Shown here: one piece after another, positions 32,788 through 44,916 of the stretch | Position numbering within the stretch: the first letter of the stretch is position 1 | Layout: each line of letters starts with the position of its first letter | Origin: Owenia fusiformis | Taxonomy: Eukaryota > Annelida > Polychaeta > Sabellida > Oweniidae | DNA: 64,000 nt | Assembly: GCA_903813345.2 (NCBI GenBank) | Contig: CAIIXF020000002.1 | Span: 32,320,109 to 32,384,108, forward strand | Direction of reading: 5' to 3' | Program-made: the position numbers and the translations under genes | Notes under the pieces: model-generated | Databases searched by the model: none | Told to the model about the DNA's origin: nothing | The model's input: the letters and a program-made list of their open reading frames with translations, nothing else

Positions 32788-35700
32788 ATGCTCTTCTTCG
32801 TCTTCGCAACTCTGGCTGTGTCGGCCTTTGCTGGTGAGTAATTGTTTACATAGAGAGGCTTTACTACATCAATGAGTTTCAAAGGAGATGTACTTTGACA
32901 GTGTTTAAATCAATTTAAAGGGAGAGTGGTGTTCTTTATGATTTGATTTTAACTCAATTTAAAGGGAGAGTAGTGTTTTCAACTAGATTTAAAGGGAGAA
33001 TGGTAGTCTATGGTGTTCTTAACTCAATGTTAAGGGAGATATTGGGGTTCAGAATGATTTGTTTTTTGAACTCAATTTAAAGGGAGAGTAACGTTTCAAC
33101 TCAATTTAAAGAGAGAGTCGAGCATTTGACTTCATGTTTTTATAATTTATTTGAATAACCTATAATCAATGTGAAACAGTGCTCTAAACGGCAAATTCAT
33201 TCTGATTCTGACATGGCTGAGAAGAAATGAGATTGTCATGGTTTATCATGATGCAGCAAATTAGGTTTTGGATTATCTATCAAACGTTTTTGAGAAAAAA
33301 AATTAAGCAAACAATTTTATCTATTTATGGCATAATAAAGTTGTACATGGATGGGCGTGGCACTAAAATTATATTTGTCACTTCAGACGAATGCACTGAT
33401 AAAGGTGGTAGATGCGTAGGGATATTTGATGAATGTGATGGTACACTAGACACATCGGTATGCGGATTTCTGGAGGCTTGTTGCTTATCAAAGGATGTAG
33501 GCCCAGTTGAACCCACCAACCCTATTCCACAAGGTAAACTCTAGTGTAGTTCATATATTAATAAGTTTATGACACAAATACATTCTTGTCTATCTGTCGG
33601 TAGCATACCTAACGTCTTGTTGATTTTTGTTATCAAGCTTCATCCTTCGCATTTACAAGTTTACATGTATTTCTTTCCTATAATTTCAATGCCCCCTTTT
33701 TATTTGATTCTTATGGGTCGATTAAATAACTTTCTGAACGTTAATAAGTGTCACCCCTTGGTCCAAGGGTATTTCACTTATATTAGACTTTCCATCTGAA
33801 TTTAAGCATAAATGAAGTCCTTTGAAGGATGAATAAGTGCAAACAATACTACAAACATATGTATTTCGTGATAAGGTTCATGTGGCCAGAAGTCTTTCTC
33901 GAAGATCGTTGGGGGTGAAGATGCCCAAGAAGGTGCATGGCCATGGCAGGGTAGCTTCCAGATCGCCTCCTCTGGCAGCTTCAGACACATCTGCGGATCT
34001 ATCCTTATCTATGATGACTGGGTCCTCACAGCCGCTCACTGTGTCAACGTCGAGTATGTTTGCTATTTAATCTATTTAGTATTACAATTGCACATTTTGA
34101 TGACAAAGTACTGTATACCTGTATACTAGTCTACTCTACTCGCCCTTAAGTGTTACACAGGCAAAGGCCAATCCAGAAATTCCGACAAAAACGCAAGATT
34201 TTTTTGGACAACCCTCGTAATGACAAAGCAATACCGTCGATCAATCAAATGCTTGTTTTGCAGTGAGGGAGTCGACTCATACCAAGTTGTGTTCGGTGAC
34301 CATGTGTTGTCCGATAACTCAGGAAAAGAACAAGTCCGCAAAATCGCCAAGATCATCCCAGTAAGTGTGTTGGAAATTACACTAGAACATTGAAATGTCT
34401 GATACTGAATGCTCGTCACTAATTTTTCTATGTAACTTTAAATGAGTTAATTAAATGTATACAGGCATTTTTATAGGTTTGAAATGCTTCTCGTAAATAT
34501 CAACTTGAAAACATTTTATTTTGATACTATTTAAACAACATAGATATTAACGCAGATTTGTTCGATCAAATCATTTAACCAATTTGAATGTTTGTTTAAA
34601 AGCATCCCGATTACGATCTTTACGGAGCTGGTATCCCCAACGACATCGCCCTCGTGAAGCTGACCACCCCAGTCTCTCGCAATAACAACGTCGGAGTAGG
34701 CTGTCTCCCAGACTTACTCAGCCAAGACTTTTACGGCAACAGCGAGTGTTTCATCACTGGATGGGGCAAGACTGATGGTAAGTATACTGTACATTGATTT
34801 TCATGATTGACGGTATACGTAATACACCTCCGTTCACCAAAAGAAGTAATTACGTTATATTACAGTATGTTGACTATTTTTGCCGAAAAATGAAATATTC
34901 TTAGCTTTGTGTATCCCATACCTACAGCGGGAAGGATATGTCTGTTCTATCCCGTTATTACTGATGTCCGAGATTATCGTATATGAGGTACAGGATATTG
35001 GGATATCCCGAGGCCAATATATCTGCCCGAGGGCCGTAGCTCAAAACCAGGGCATATCTTCCAGCTTTGAAAAATGAATTGAAAAAAAATTTAAAAAGTT
35101 GAAAAATGTGAAAAATGTTGCAAAAATTAGAAAAATTGACAAAAATAAAAAAGGAAAAAATAGAAGACTACTGGGTATAGGATAAAGCAGTTGTGTATGG
35201 TACGTCGGTTTGGATATGGGGTTCATCCCACGTGCGATGTGTACATCTACCTTCGGGCCCTACGGTCCCTCATATCCAAAACCTCCCAGTACATATCCCT
35301 TATGTATCCATCCCGGTCCCGCCTCATATCATTTTCAAAAATGGGTTACTAATTTTAAAACTAAATATAAAATTGTCATTTTTTTTTTTTAAATATTTGT
35401 TTTTTTAGGGGAAGCAGAAGGTATTCCAGACACACTTCAAGAGGTCAATATTGCTGTTAGGAGCAAGGACGAGTGTCAGGAGCAATGGGGCTACTTCCAG
35501 ACAATCCTTGACAGTCATATCTGCCTTGGTGATGGATTCCCAACTGCTTGCAATGTGAGTACACGAATAACAGCATTGAAACGAATCCAATATGTAGTCA
35601 TAGTCAATTGAGGTTCACCCGGGAAATTTTGCCCGGTTCACCCGGGGAAAACTGGGGTAAAATTGTTTGCGAGTACAATTTAATTTTGCGCTCTATGGAC

Positions 35701-36069
35701 GAAACAAATGGTCCAAATGGAAACCAAACAAGGAATACGTTAAACAAAAATTCAGTGAGGCAAATGAGAAGGTGGTGTCAAATTACTACAGAAGTTGATT
35801 TTGAACTGTGAAGTGCAGACATGACTTGAAAATTACCAAAAGTCGAGTGACATTTTACATATCCTCCAAGCTTAGTTTGTTATTTCATGTTCAGCGTTTC
35901 TGTTTTACAGGGTGACAGTGGCGGCCCTGTGCAATGTAAGGTCGGCAACAAGTGGTACGTAGCTGGAATCACCAGCTGGGGTTTCAGAGGTTGCACCACT
36001 ATGCCAGCCGTCTACACCAGGATCTCATTCCATCTTAACTGGGTCTATAATACCATCAATGCTAATTAG
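32788..36069 (+). CDS. Secreted chymotrypsin/elastase-like serine protease (S1 family), seven exons
   Basis: Coding exons are 32788-32833, 33387-33533, 33876-34053, 34264-34360, 34603-34777, 35409-35554 and 35911-36069. Phases agree throughout and give 315 residues. Exon 1 is a signal peptide ([15 protein letters not shown]). Exon 2 is a six-Cys module ([21 protein letters not shown]) with a Pro-rich linker. The catalytic domain starts after activation site SFSK/IVGG. His57 lies in LTAAHC, Asp102 in NDIALVKL and Ser195 in GDSGGP, so the triad is complete. The residue at the position of trypsin Asp189 is Thr (TACNGDSGG), and PAVY replaces the usual PGVY, so trypsin-like Lys/Arg cleavage is unlikely. 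I infer a secreted zymogen for digestion or defence. An ATTAAA polyadenylation variant is at 36138. The exon 3 acceptor (GATAAG) is weak. Confidence 0.9.
32905..33125 (+). repeat. Degenerate tandem repeat in protease intron 1
   Basis: About six loose copies of AACTCAATTTAAAGGGAGAG with varying spacers of roughly 20-50 bases. The repeat is intronic, with no coding role. Confidence 0.7.
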
Positions 36070-37196
36070 GATTCTCTGTAATGGATTGTTCCACATATCC
36101 AGAATAGAATGTGTTGGTTGTAGCAGATTGAGTGTTAATTAAAAATACATTTGCTGGTTTTACTGTATACGTCTTGTTGTTATTGTGTGAAATATGCGGC
36201 TTTGGGATCGAAATGAACTCAAAGGATATTCTCCTTATTTAGTAAACGACCCACCTTTCTCATATGACTAACAAGAACCATCTTTACCTAATGCAAGACA
36301 TTCATCTTTCATCCTAAAAAGTCACAGGTGCAAGATGAGATTTATGTCTGACAATACTGGTTTATAAACAACAGCAACATGGCAACACACCCTGTTGCTA
36401 GGAGTACTCATGCGATTTACAGAATTAGCTGTGATGTCATATCAATGGAGCTTTGTTGCCATGCGTATCCATGCATTTCTACAATATGGTTGACGTCATA
36501 ACAATGGAAAGATGAAATTAGATTAATTTGAAGCTGTTTACACCAAGTTTTACTCGATTTTGTTGAAAAGGGTAAACGTTCTATGACATAAGTAATACAG
36601 TCATGTGAGAAAAACATTCTTGTACTTGCGCAAGATCGTCCATTCTTGATTCGTTGATAATGTTTCTTTAGTCTTCAACTAGATAAAAAAATTAATAAAG
36701 CTCATCAAGAATGGAGGATTTTACATAGGTTCTCAACAAGAACTTATATATCCCGCTCCCAAAGCGAAGTGTGTCTTTAACAAGCTGAATTCGAACATGT
36801 TGAATTTGAAATCAGTTTCCAACCTTGAGTAGACTTGAGTAAATGAGCACAATATCAAACATAAACGGATTTGAGCACACTACCAAGTCTTCCAGTAGGA
36901 AGGAATTTCATTGCAATTTTTGCAACTAGATTTGTATACGTATCGTACTTTTATACACTCCCCTCCATTAGTTTGGTAACCGGAAGACCCCTTTTGGATC
37001 ATTTATCAAAGCATGTATACATATGTATGTTTGGGATTTAAAAGAATCTGTCAAAGTCATAAATTCCCGAACTATTGTAAATAAGGATAAATTCAATAAC
37101 ATTCAATATTGACGGGCTTTGATATGTTGTTCAATGATATCTTCGGGTTGCCAAACTTATGAGAAAGAGTCGAAGGCATGCGAGGCGAATCCTGGA
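36070..37196. other. Protease 3' flank
   Basis: Holds the likely polyadenylation signal (ATTAAA, 36138-36143). A weak inverted pair (CCATTCTTGAT near 36640 and ATCAAGAATGG near 36705) is the only other structure seen. Confidence 0.4.
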
Positions 37197-38142
37197 AACC
37201 CGGTGTGAAAGAAATGATGGTCCCCCGGGGATTATGGTCCCCCTTCTTAACGGCCATTACAGGCCCTTATTGCGTATAAGATAACTAGATAACGGCAACT
37301 CCGCGGAGTAGCAAATCCCAACGAACAAAATATCAATTACCGAATTCCAATCAATTATACTCATTACTTTGGTTGAAAATGAAAAAATTAGATTTTAGAA
37401 TTACGATTTCCTGCAAAGCAGCCATTTTGAATTTTCTGAGGTACAAATCTGAAAAATAATACCTTAATTGTGATCTACTCCAAAATTCCTTCAATTTGAG
37501 TACAATATAGCCATACTTTGAAGGGATCGAAAAATTATTGCAAAATCGTACATTAGACGGCCATTTTGAATTTTACGAGGCTCGAATCAGAAAAAAGATA
37601 CAATATTTGCAATTTACTCTTAATTGCCTTTCATTTGAGTATAATAAAGCTATACTTCAGAAAGATCTAAAAATTAGCGAAAATTTCTGTTTTCCTGTCC
37701 CCCCATACATGGCCCCTGGGGGTCAGGATGAAAAACACGGAATATATGTGAAATAGATAAATGTTGTGAATACACTACCAAAATTTCAAACAATAATATT
37801 AATTACTTTGGTTTAGAATGAAAAATTTATGATTTTTGCGAAAAAGTCCCGTCATTTTTAAAGCGGCGGCCATCTTGAAAAAAAAAATTTGCGTAAAACT
37901 ATTCACCAATATACATCTTTCCACTAAATATGAAGAAAATCTGTCAACTAGTATTTGAGTTATCTTCCGGACAGACGGACGGACGGACTGACAGACTGAC
38001 GGACAGACGGACGGACGGAGGGCTTCACTATATCCCTAACGAACTTCGTTCGTTGGGATAATTAGGGAAAGAGGTCACCATATAAATCAATGGAGAGTAG
38101 GACCATAAATTGATAGGACCTCCTACCATTTTACACCGGGTT
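37197..38142. mobile_element. TIR element (AACCCGGTGT ends) with a nested element
   Basis: The left end AACCCGGTGTGAAA is matched in inverse on the right (TTTTACACCGGGTT), and ATGGTCC-containing stretches are mirrored inside both ends. It encloses another element at 37316-38058. Confidence 0.55.
37316..38058. mobile_element. Nested element with TCCCAACGAAC ends
   Basis: It has perfect 11-base inverted termini (TCCCAACGAAC and GTTCGTTGGGA). Inside are two diverged copies of a CCATTTTGAATTT(T/A)-type segment and, near the right end, a (GGAC)n-like microsatellite at about 37970-38022. No protein is encoded. Confidence 0.6.
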
Positions 38143-38745
38143 CGGTAAATCACGGTTCACTGTTTTTTCGGAAATAAAACGAACGAGTCAAATAATGCAC
38201 AGTTCGGATAGCGGCAAACCCGGGTGCAAATCAGGGCGCAGCATATGCCAACGAGTGCTTCTGAAACTGATGGAGGGGTGGGGGAGGTCGAGGGCGTACT
38301 TATTGACTGACTAAATAGAATGGTGGGCTCGGTTAAAAGGCAGTCTGATGATTAGCCTTTTGCATATTATTGACATAGACATGTGATGATCAGGTCAGTG
38401 TGGTATTCTACCAACTATCAGGAAAATAAACAAGACATAAACATATAAACTGTTACTACTCGTCATTTGTTACAGACGTCGACCACCGAACGCCACGCAC
38501 CAACTTCCGAACAGTTCAACACCATCTACAAAAAAAACTGGAGAGTATAACAATACTTGTAGCCTATGTAACAACTTCTGGCGGTGACACACAGTGCACT
38601 GATAAAACAAAGAAATGAATGACAAGAGGTGGATATTATGTTTTGAAACGATTTTATTTTGCTACAATCAGAAAGTCTTTCAAGTTGACGCAAAACTCAT
38701 TAAAAAAAATTAGATTACGCCATCGTATGGTTATAATCGTACGAG
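38143..38745. other. Intergenic, 3' of the METTL27-like gene
   Basis: No gene or clear repeat was seen. No polyadenylation signal for the minus-strand gene could be fixed with confidence. Confidence 0.35.
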
Positions 38746-41700
38746 TCAGATTATTCTAAAGACGGCCCTGAACCCATCAATTGGTTTGTCGACATACCAA
38801 TTTGGAAAATATTCTTTTTTGACCAATGTCCACATTTTGTCGTTTTCAAGTTGTTCCATGGCTTCCTTAAATCCTACCATTTTCTCCAATAAGTCAGCTC
38901 GTATCTGAATCAGAATCAGGCCGCCTGGAATTACATTGATATTTAACATACTAGGGACCATCCTCCGAATGCAGGGCTCCAGACATCACCGCCTGCGTTC
39001 TTTCCCCCTTTCTTAAAGCTACGTTCACAACGGCGAATGCCACGCTTTAAATCGGCGAGCAAAGCGCCGTCATTTTTGTCATTTTTGTTCATACCAACGG
39101 CGCTTTGATGGCGCTTTAAAGCGGCTTGTACGAGGGGTGATCAATAAGTAATGGACGCTTTTTTACACAGATACTTTTTATAGACCAATCCCTTTGATTT
39201 TCCTACCAGTGATACATCATTCAATTATCTTTTAATTCTGAAGATTTGAAGACAAAATATATAATACATGTTGATATATCCTTATTTCTGTGAAGGAGGT
39301 ACAGGTACCCCGGGACCGACATTTACGTCACATATTCAGATTTTAGCCAGTTTAGTAAATTTCAGTTAGATTTGAACTTTTTATATGCAACAAGTGTTGT
39401 GTTGTTTGACATTTTTGCTGACTGGTAACACATAAACAGAAAGTATTGTGATGTCAGAGTGTTGTATGGAAGGGGTTTGCAGGTCAATTTGAGAAAGCAT
39501 TGTGGAAGAAAGGGGTGGTGAGAGAAGGGAACACCCTACTCCATATGGACAATGCACCTGCCCACAGATCTCAAAATGTTCAGAAAACAATATCCCTGGA
39601 CCTCAAAATTGAGCAATTGGCCAATGCACCATATTGTCCATATCTGCTCACAATTGACTTGTTTATTTCTATACTACTTATTTCTATAGAGAAAGGACGC
39701 AGGTTTATTGACATTGATGAAATAAAACAACCCATGTAACTGCATCTTGCTACCATGTCAGAGAATGGATTCAGCCTTGTCTCACAATCTTGAGATAAGA
39801 GGATGAGGAATTGTGTACTTGTAGCACTTGATGGAACCTATTTAGAGGGCCCTGTGGAATGAATGTGGCATGAATACCACAAAGTGATGATAAAATATTC
39901 AAAATCAACTATGGCATAACAAAATGGGGTAATTCATGACCATAATGATTTGTTCTGTTCAGCCTGCATTCTACTACATTGCATGTTAATTTAAACAAGC
40001 TAAAATAGCTTCAGAATATGTGACGTAAATGTCGGTCCCGGGGTACCTGTACCCCCTTCACGGAAATAAGGATATATCAACATGTATTACATATTTTGTC
40101 TTCAAATTTTCAGAGTTGATAGATAATTAAATGATGTATCACTGGTAAGAAAATCAAAGGGATTGGTGTATAAAAAGTATCTGTGTAAAAAAGCGTCCAT
40201 TACTTATTGATCACCCCTCGTAAAGCGGCACCAAAGCGTAACAAAGCTTGATTAAAGCGTCGGGGTCGTAATAGGTAGTAGAAAAGCTCGGAGTTAAGCG
40301 GGATATTCGGCAAGAGCGCAAAAATTAAAACTGTTCAAGCTACGTTCGCACCAACGGCGCTTTGATGGCGCTATAAAGCGGCTTGTAAAGCGGCACCAAA
40401 TCGTAACAAAGCTTGATTAAAGCGTCGGGGTCGTAATGGGTCGTAGAAAAGCTCGGAGTAAAGCGGGATAATCGGCAAGAGCGCCAAAAAATTTTAAACT
40501 GTTTAAAAATTTTGAGCGCTCAGTTACGAATTGATAAAAGCGCAGAGAGCGTATCAAAGCATAACAAAGCGTACCAAAGTTCAGCAAAGCTTGACCCAAA
40601 GCGTAGGAAAGCTTTACAGAGTTTGGTTCAAAGCGGGGACCCCAGTCTCTTCACTGTCTGTTACCACTTGACACGCTTCGTTAAGATGTCTCAAGATTTG
40701 CTACGATCTGGCATGAAGATCTGACACGAGGTCAGACGCTTTCATCAATATCTTACACTCTTTGTTACACTTTCATGAAGGACTCTCAAGCTTCCCAGCG
40801 AATTGAGACGCTTTAATCAAGGATTTAAACGCTTTGCTAGGCTTTGTTACGCTTGACAAGTTTCCACACGCTATATCACGCCGTGCGACAAACGTCATGT
40901 CTTCTTCAGATAGGTCATGCTCTGGTCCATTTGGAATTTCTGGATCTTGCTGTTCTGCCATCGTGTTCTGAGTCAAAGATGCAATGGTTTTATGGATCTA
41001 ATGCATCTTTATATAGTCATTGGATCAATAAGCGGCATGAAATCGGCGATCTCGACATTTTCCAATGCGTGACAGAGCTTAACAGAACGTAACAATGCAC
41101 AACAGAGCTTGGCAATCGTATCAGAGCCTGATTTAAAGCGTCATTATCGCATCAAAGCGTAATAATGCTTATCAAAGCGTGATTTCAAGTGTAACAAAGC
41201 CTGGTCAAAGCGGGATCAAAGCGTGGGGAACCTATCAGAGCTATGTTAAGCTTTCCTACACTTTGGATCAAGATTTTCTGAGCTTTGGTACGGTTTGTTA
41301 AGCTTTGATACGCTCTCGGCGCTTTAGTCAATTCGTAACAGAGCGCCCAAAATTTTTAAACAGTTACCAGAATATCCCGCTTTACTCCGAGCTTTACCAC
41401 CCCGACGCTTTAATCAAGCTTTGTTACACTTTGGTGCCGCTTTACAAGCCGCTTTAAAGCGCCATCAAAGCGCCGTTGGTATGAACAAAAATGACAAAAA
41501 TGACGGCGCTTTGCTCGCCGATTTAAAGCGTGGCATTCGCCGTTGGTGTGAAAGTAGCTTTAGGAAGAACGAGGTTCGAGTACTTGTAGGCCTGTATTCG
41601 GATATCATATAGGGAACTATAGACAATATTGAAATATTATGCTCATGTTTGCATTTTGAAATTATTCTAAATTTTCTTTAACATTGCTACAGGTATGTTA

Positions 41701-42837
41701 ATATGTTTAGTGATTTTAATAAATAATAGCATTCGATCATCACTGTCAAGATTTAAAGCGTGGCATTCGCCGTTGGTGTGAACGTAGCTTTTCATTTTTT
41801 TTCTTTCAAGACACAAGACACGCGGCGCATTACCGCCAAAAGTAGCTTTTAAAAGTATACATAATTTGTGAACTTCTATAAATCCCCCCCCCCCCATCTC
41901 TTAATATGTTACCCATCTTTATTTATGTATTTTAAATATTTTGATTGTCACCCTGTCGATGGCAACTTTCGAGACGGCAAAAATAATTTGGGCCCAAATT
42001 TTTAAAATTCAAGCTCGATTTTTGTATTATTTAGCTTAAAAAGGCCAAATTATGCCCAAAAAGACCCTGAAGCCCTGAAGATTTTTTGGATCCAACATAT
42101 TTTTGATCCGCCGGTGGTCTGCACACGATATCTCACATGACTCTATTATCATCGAGATCTGATTGTACGAGGCTAAATTATAATTACTGTACCAGGTTTC
42201 ATGATGCGGACTAACTCATGAAAACAGTCACCAGTGACGTGGGACTCGTTAAGCAACCAGTTGCAACTGCGCCATCGTACGTATCTAAAACATACAAATG
42301 ATAGGTGGGTTTACACAGAGGTGACATGTATAAAGAAAAACTGGAATAATTCTATATTTCTATATCTGTACAAGGTGTGATCAATATGATTTGTAACTGA
42401 CCCTCTGACTGTGAAAAATTGTCCATATTAAGTACGATGATGTCACTTAGGGTGCAAATTCTTTTATATGCTCAAACATTTAAAAACATCTCTAAAATAA
42501 TGTTCTTGAACAATAGTAAATGAATGATAAAAGCATATTTTCACGGGGCCTTTAATTGTTTTCATGAGCCCAATAAACCATATAATATTGTTAACTAAAA
42601 CTAACCCTGTCAGCAAAACCAAAAAATTATGGTTTCTTAAGGATAGAGTTTATTCAGTATGAATATGTTTTAATAAGACATTCTGGTTAAGATAGCGTTA
42701 CCATCTTTGATGTCCAGTATGTTAGTTCCTACGAAGTCACAAATCAGTCGGTTGTAAACATTCTTTGACTTGGCTACATCTAGCATGGCTTGGTTTGCAT
42801 CTACAGCATCAATATCAGTGAAACCTTGTTTCTGCAG
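38746..42837 (-). CDS. METTL27-like (WBSCR27-like) methyltransferase, three 3' exons, one-base frame break
   Basis: Minus-strand exons are 42837-42702, 42284-42193 and 38924-38746. Exon one reads LQKQGFTDIDAVDAN then MLDVAKSKNVYNRLICDFVG, the part of a class I SAM-dependent fold after the glycine-rich loop. Exon two reads DTYDGAVATGCLTSP then HVTGDCFHELVRIMKPG. Exon three reads GGLILIQIRADLLEKMVGF to DKPIDGFRAVFRII. METTL27-like proteins have this motif order, and the natural substrate is not known to me. Splice phases fit at both junctions (phase 1 each), but exon two is 92 nt long where 93 would keep frame. Frame is lost at the CCC run between LTSP and HVTG. This is either a sequencing error in a short homopolymer or a recent loss of function. 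The N-terminal exons with the SAM-binding loop were not found in the window. Confidence 0.75.
39015..41561. mobile_element. Fold-back element built of AAAGCG-type repeats, in METTL27-like intron
   Basis: The left end (AAAGCTACGTTCACAACGGC, GAATGCCACGCTTTAAA) is inverted at the right end (TTTAAAGCGTGGCATTCGCC to GTAGCTTT). The inverted match continues for hundreds of bases, with blocks such as GGCGCTTTGATGGCGCT, AAAGCGGCACCAAAGCG, GATTAAAGCGTCGGGG and GAGCGTATCAAAGC mirrored on the other side. The body is a loose array of AAAGCG(T)-N words. A mariner is inserted at 39131-40220. Part of the left arm is duplicated (about 40320-40500). TTA occurs at both edges and may be a 3-base duplication. No transposase was seen. 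Confidence 0.75.
39131..40220 (+). mobile_element. Mariner-like DNA transposon, decayed, ~210-bp TIRs
   Basis: Perfect TA duplication (39129-39130 and 40221-40222). TIRs start CGAGGGGTGATCAATAAGTA and match over about 210 bases, through TACCCCGGGACCGACATTTA. On the plus strand a frame near 39500-39740 reads LLHMDNAPAHRSQ and, further on, APYCPYLLTIDLF. These correspond to the second catalytic Asp region (DNAPAH) and the PYSPDLxPxD region of mariner transposases. The expected PDL Asp is altered and only a fragment is open. It sits inside the fold-back element, so it is the younger of the two. Confidence 0.85.
41751..41792 (-). repeat. Extra solo end of the fold-back element
   Basis: ATTTAAAGCGTGGCATTCGC to GAACGTAGCTT repeats the right end of the fold-back element (41521-41561) in direct orientation about 190 bases downstream. 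It may be a second insertion or an alternative end. Confidence 0.7.
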
Positions 42838-44026
42838 CTGAAAGGTACCAATGAGAAACTGAAGGTATACAGTATCATGTGTGCATATGTATTAGAATAT
42901 TTTGAAAAACTCGATCTATCCCTCCATCATTACACTGAATCGATTGACAAGAATATTTGTAGCATTGCATACTCACATCGGAACACCTTTAGAACGGTAA
43001 AGTCAGAAAAAATTAAAGGCTTTATTTCGATGGTAGAATATATTTAACTACGTTTACGATGAATAGAAAGAAACTTCAACTGATTGTTGTACCAACATGT
43101 GGCCGCCATTTGTGATAACGCTATCTGACTTCACCGCGTGTTCCATTGTAATACTTAGTTTATACTTAGTTTATACTTAGTTTAACCAACCAACCAACCA
43201 ACCAACTAACTAACTAACTAATTAACTAACTACACTGTAATACTCATCTTATCTCTTTTATGGTAAACATTTACTATAAAAAAGTAAAACAAAAAACAAG
43301 AACATGTACATGTTCAAAAGAAGATGTTCATCGATGGAGACACAGAAAAAACTTGATTCGTATCTTCTCAACAGCACCCCTTGTGAATTTTCATGTTTTA
43401 TTGTTCATTAAAAGTCTTCATTCATATGTCGATTGTCATAAACATGTTTTGGAAAATGCATGGCAAAGAATAAATAAACGCGTTTTCAAACTAGTAAAGT
43501 ATATACGTGCAAGATCGTGCCAGTCAAATGAAGATTCTCTTGTTATTGGGACTATTTGGCATGGTTGGAACAATAGGGACATAACGGAGAGATATTGTTA
43601 CAGGAAATTGATTTTTATTTAATTTCGTCCAGGACAAAGACAAAGGATAATTAGGAACTGTTGGGATTACATTTGACTCGTAAGGGCGCTAGAGACTAAT
43701 CCGGATTTTTACTGGTGGTTTTACTGTAAGCGCCTTTTCTAAAATCCCGATCGTGGTTACACCCGGGCTGCACCTGAATCAAAATAATGTAAAACCCATT
43801 GTGTAATTCCATGCCACTGAATAACTAATTAACATGGACATGATGGACTAGAACTATCACTTACTTATGTAAGGAAAGATATTCTATTAATTAACTTCCG
43901 AGCGGCATACAATCAGAGAATGTGGTGTTTCATATTTATAGACATGTATCTCTACTTAACACTCAGTCGCTTAAATTTCTCATTTATTAACGCAGTCAGA
44001 TGATTGATTAAAGGCAGAATCTGATC
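42838..44026. other. Upstream of the METTL27-like exons; microsatellite, no exon seen
   Basis: Holds a CCAA/CTAA-type microsatellite (about 43184-43232) and a triplicated TTTATACTTAG. I looked here for the missing N-terminal methyltransferase exons and found none. A 120-codon plus-strand frame at 43260 has no family character. Confidence 0.4.
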
Positions 44027-44030
44027 TATA

Positions 44031-44916
44031 TGTGACATTCGGATTTTGTATTTTTTATAACCCTGTTATGGAGGGCTAAATATTTCATTTTACAGTTTTC
44101 TATAGGCTAATCAAACCCTGCTGGGAGCTTAACTTTCATTCACACTTCACATGTTTTCTTCAGTATTAGCCTCAACTTTCAAACAGCCAGGACCTGCCAC
44201 GGGTCTACCAGTGGGCTTTCTAGTGCTAATACTCACCACCCTGTTGAGATATATTTAGGTACTTTTATATTTTTATTATTGTAAACCTTCACGGTGATGT
44301 CCTATTAAATCCATTTAATTTCATTATATTTGATATGGTAACTATAATCTATAAAGTGTATCAAGCACTGTGTTAGGGTTTATTTTGGAAACATAACAAG
44401 GGCCCTTTTTAATTCCACAGCCCTCTCACTAACTGGTTTTATCGTAAAACTGTAGATTATTACATTGTATTGAATACCTTATGTATATGGTGTACGTGTA
44501 CCTTAATATATTTCTTTACATTTTAGGGTCAAGTGTGGGTGCCCTAGCGGGTGGCCTGGTCATTTAGGCAGATAGATTCTGGTCATTTAGGCAGATAGAT
44601 TTTGGTCATTTAGGCAGATAGATTTTGGTCATTTAGGCAGATAGATTTTGGTCATTTTAAGCTAGATAGTATTCAATTTAAGCTCTATATTCATTTTGAG
44701 CTAGATAGTATTCACTTTAAGTTAGCTATTCACTTTAAGTTAGCTATTCACTTTAAGCTAACTATTCACTTTTAGCTAGCTATTCACTTTAAGCTAGATT
44801 GTCACTTTAAACCAGATATTTTATTCCATTTGCATATATTTTGAAATAAATCAGTGTTTTATAGTTTTACATCATTTTTCGTGTTCCCATGTGTTGTCCC
44901 TCGCCCCATGGTTACA
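44031..44916 (+). repeat. 5' LTR of the Gypsy-type element
   Basis: 886 bases. It contains four tandem copies of a 21-base GGTCATTTAGGCAGATAGAT unit followed by about eight CTTTAAG(C/T)TAG(C/A) units, all kept unchanged in the 3' LTR. Confidence 0.93.

Noticed and set aside
43260-43622. 120-codon plus-strand frame
   Set aside because: Lys/Arg/aromatic-rich with no domain, splice or repeat support; length is within chance for AT-rich DNA.
42838-44026. N-terminal exons of the METTL27-like gene
   Set aside because: Searched by eye for a class I methyltransferase glycine-rich loop on the minus strand here and past the LTR element; nothing convincing was found.
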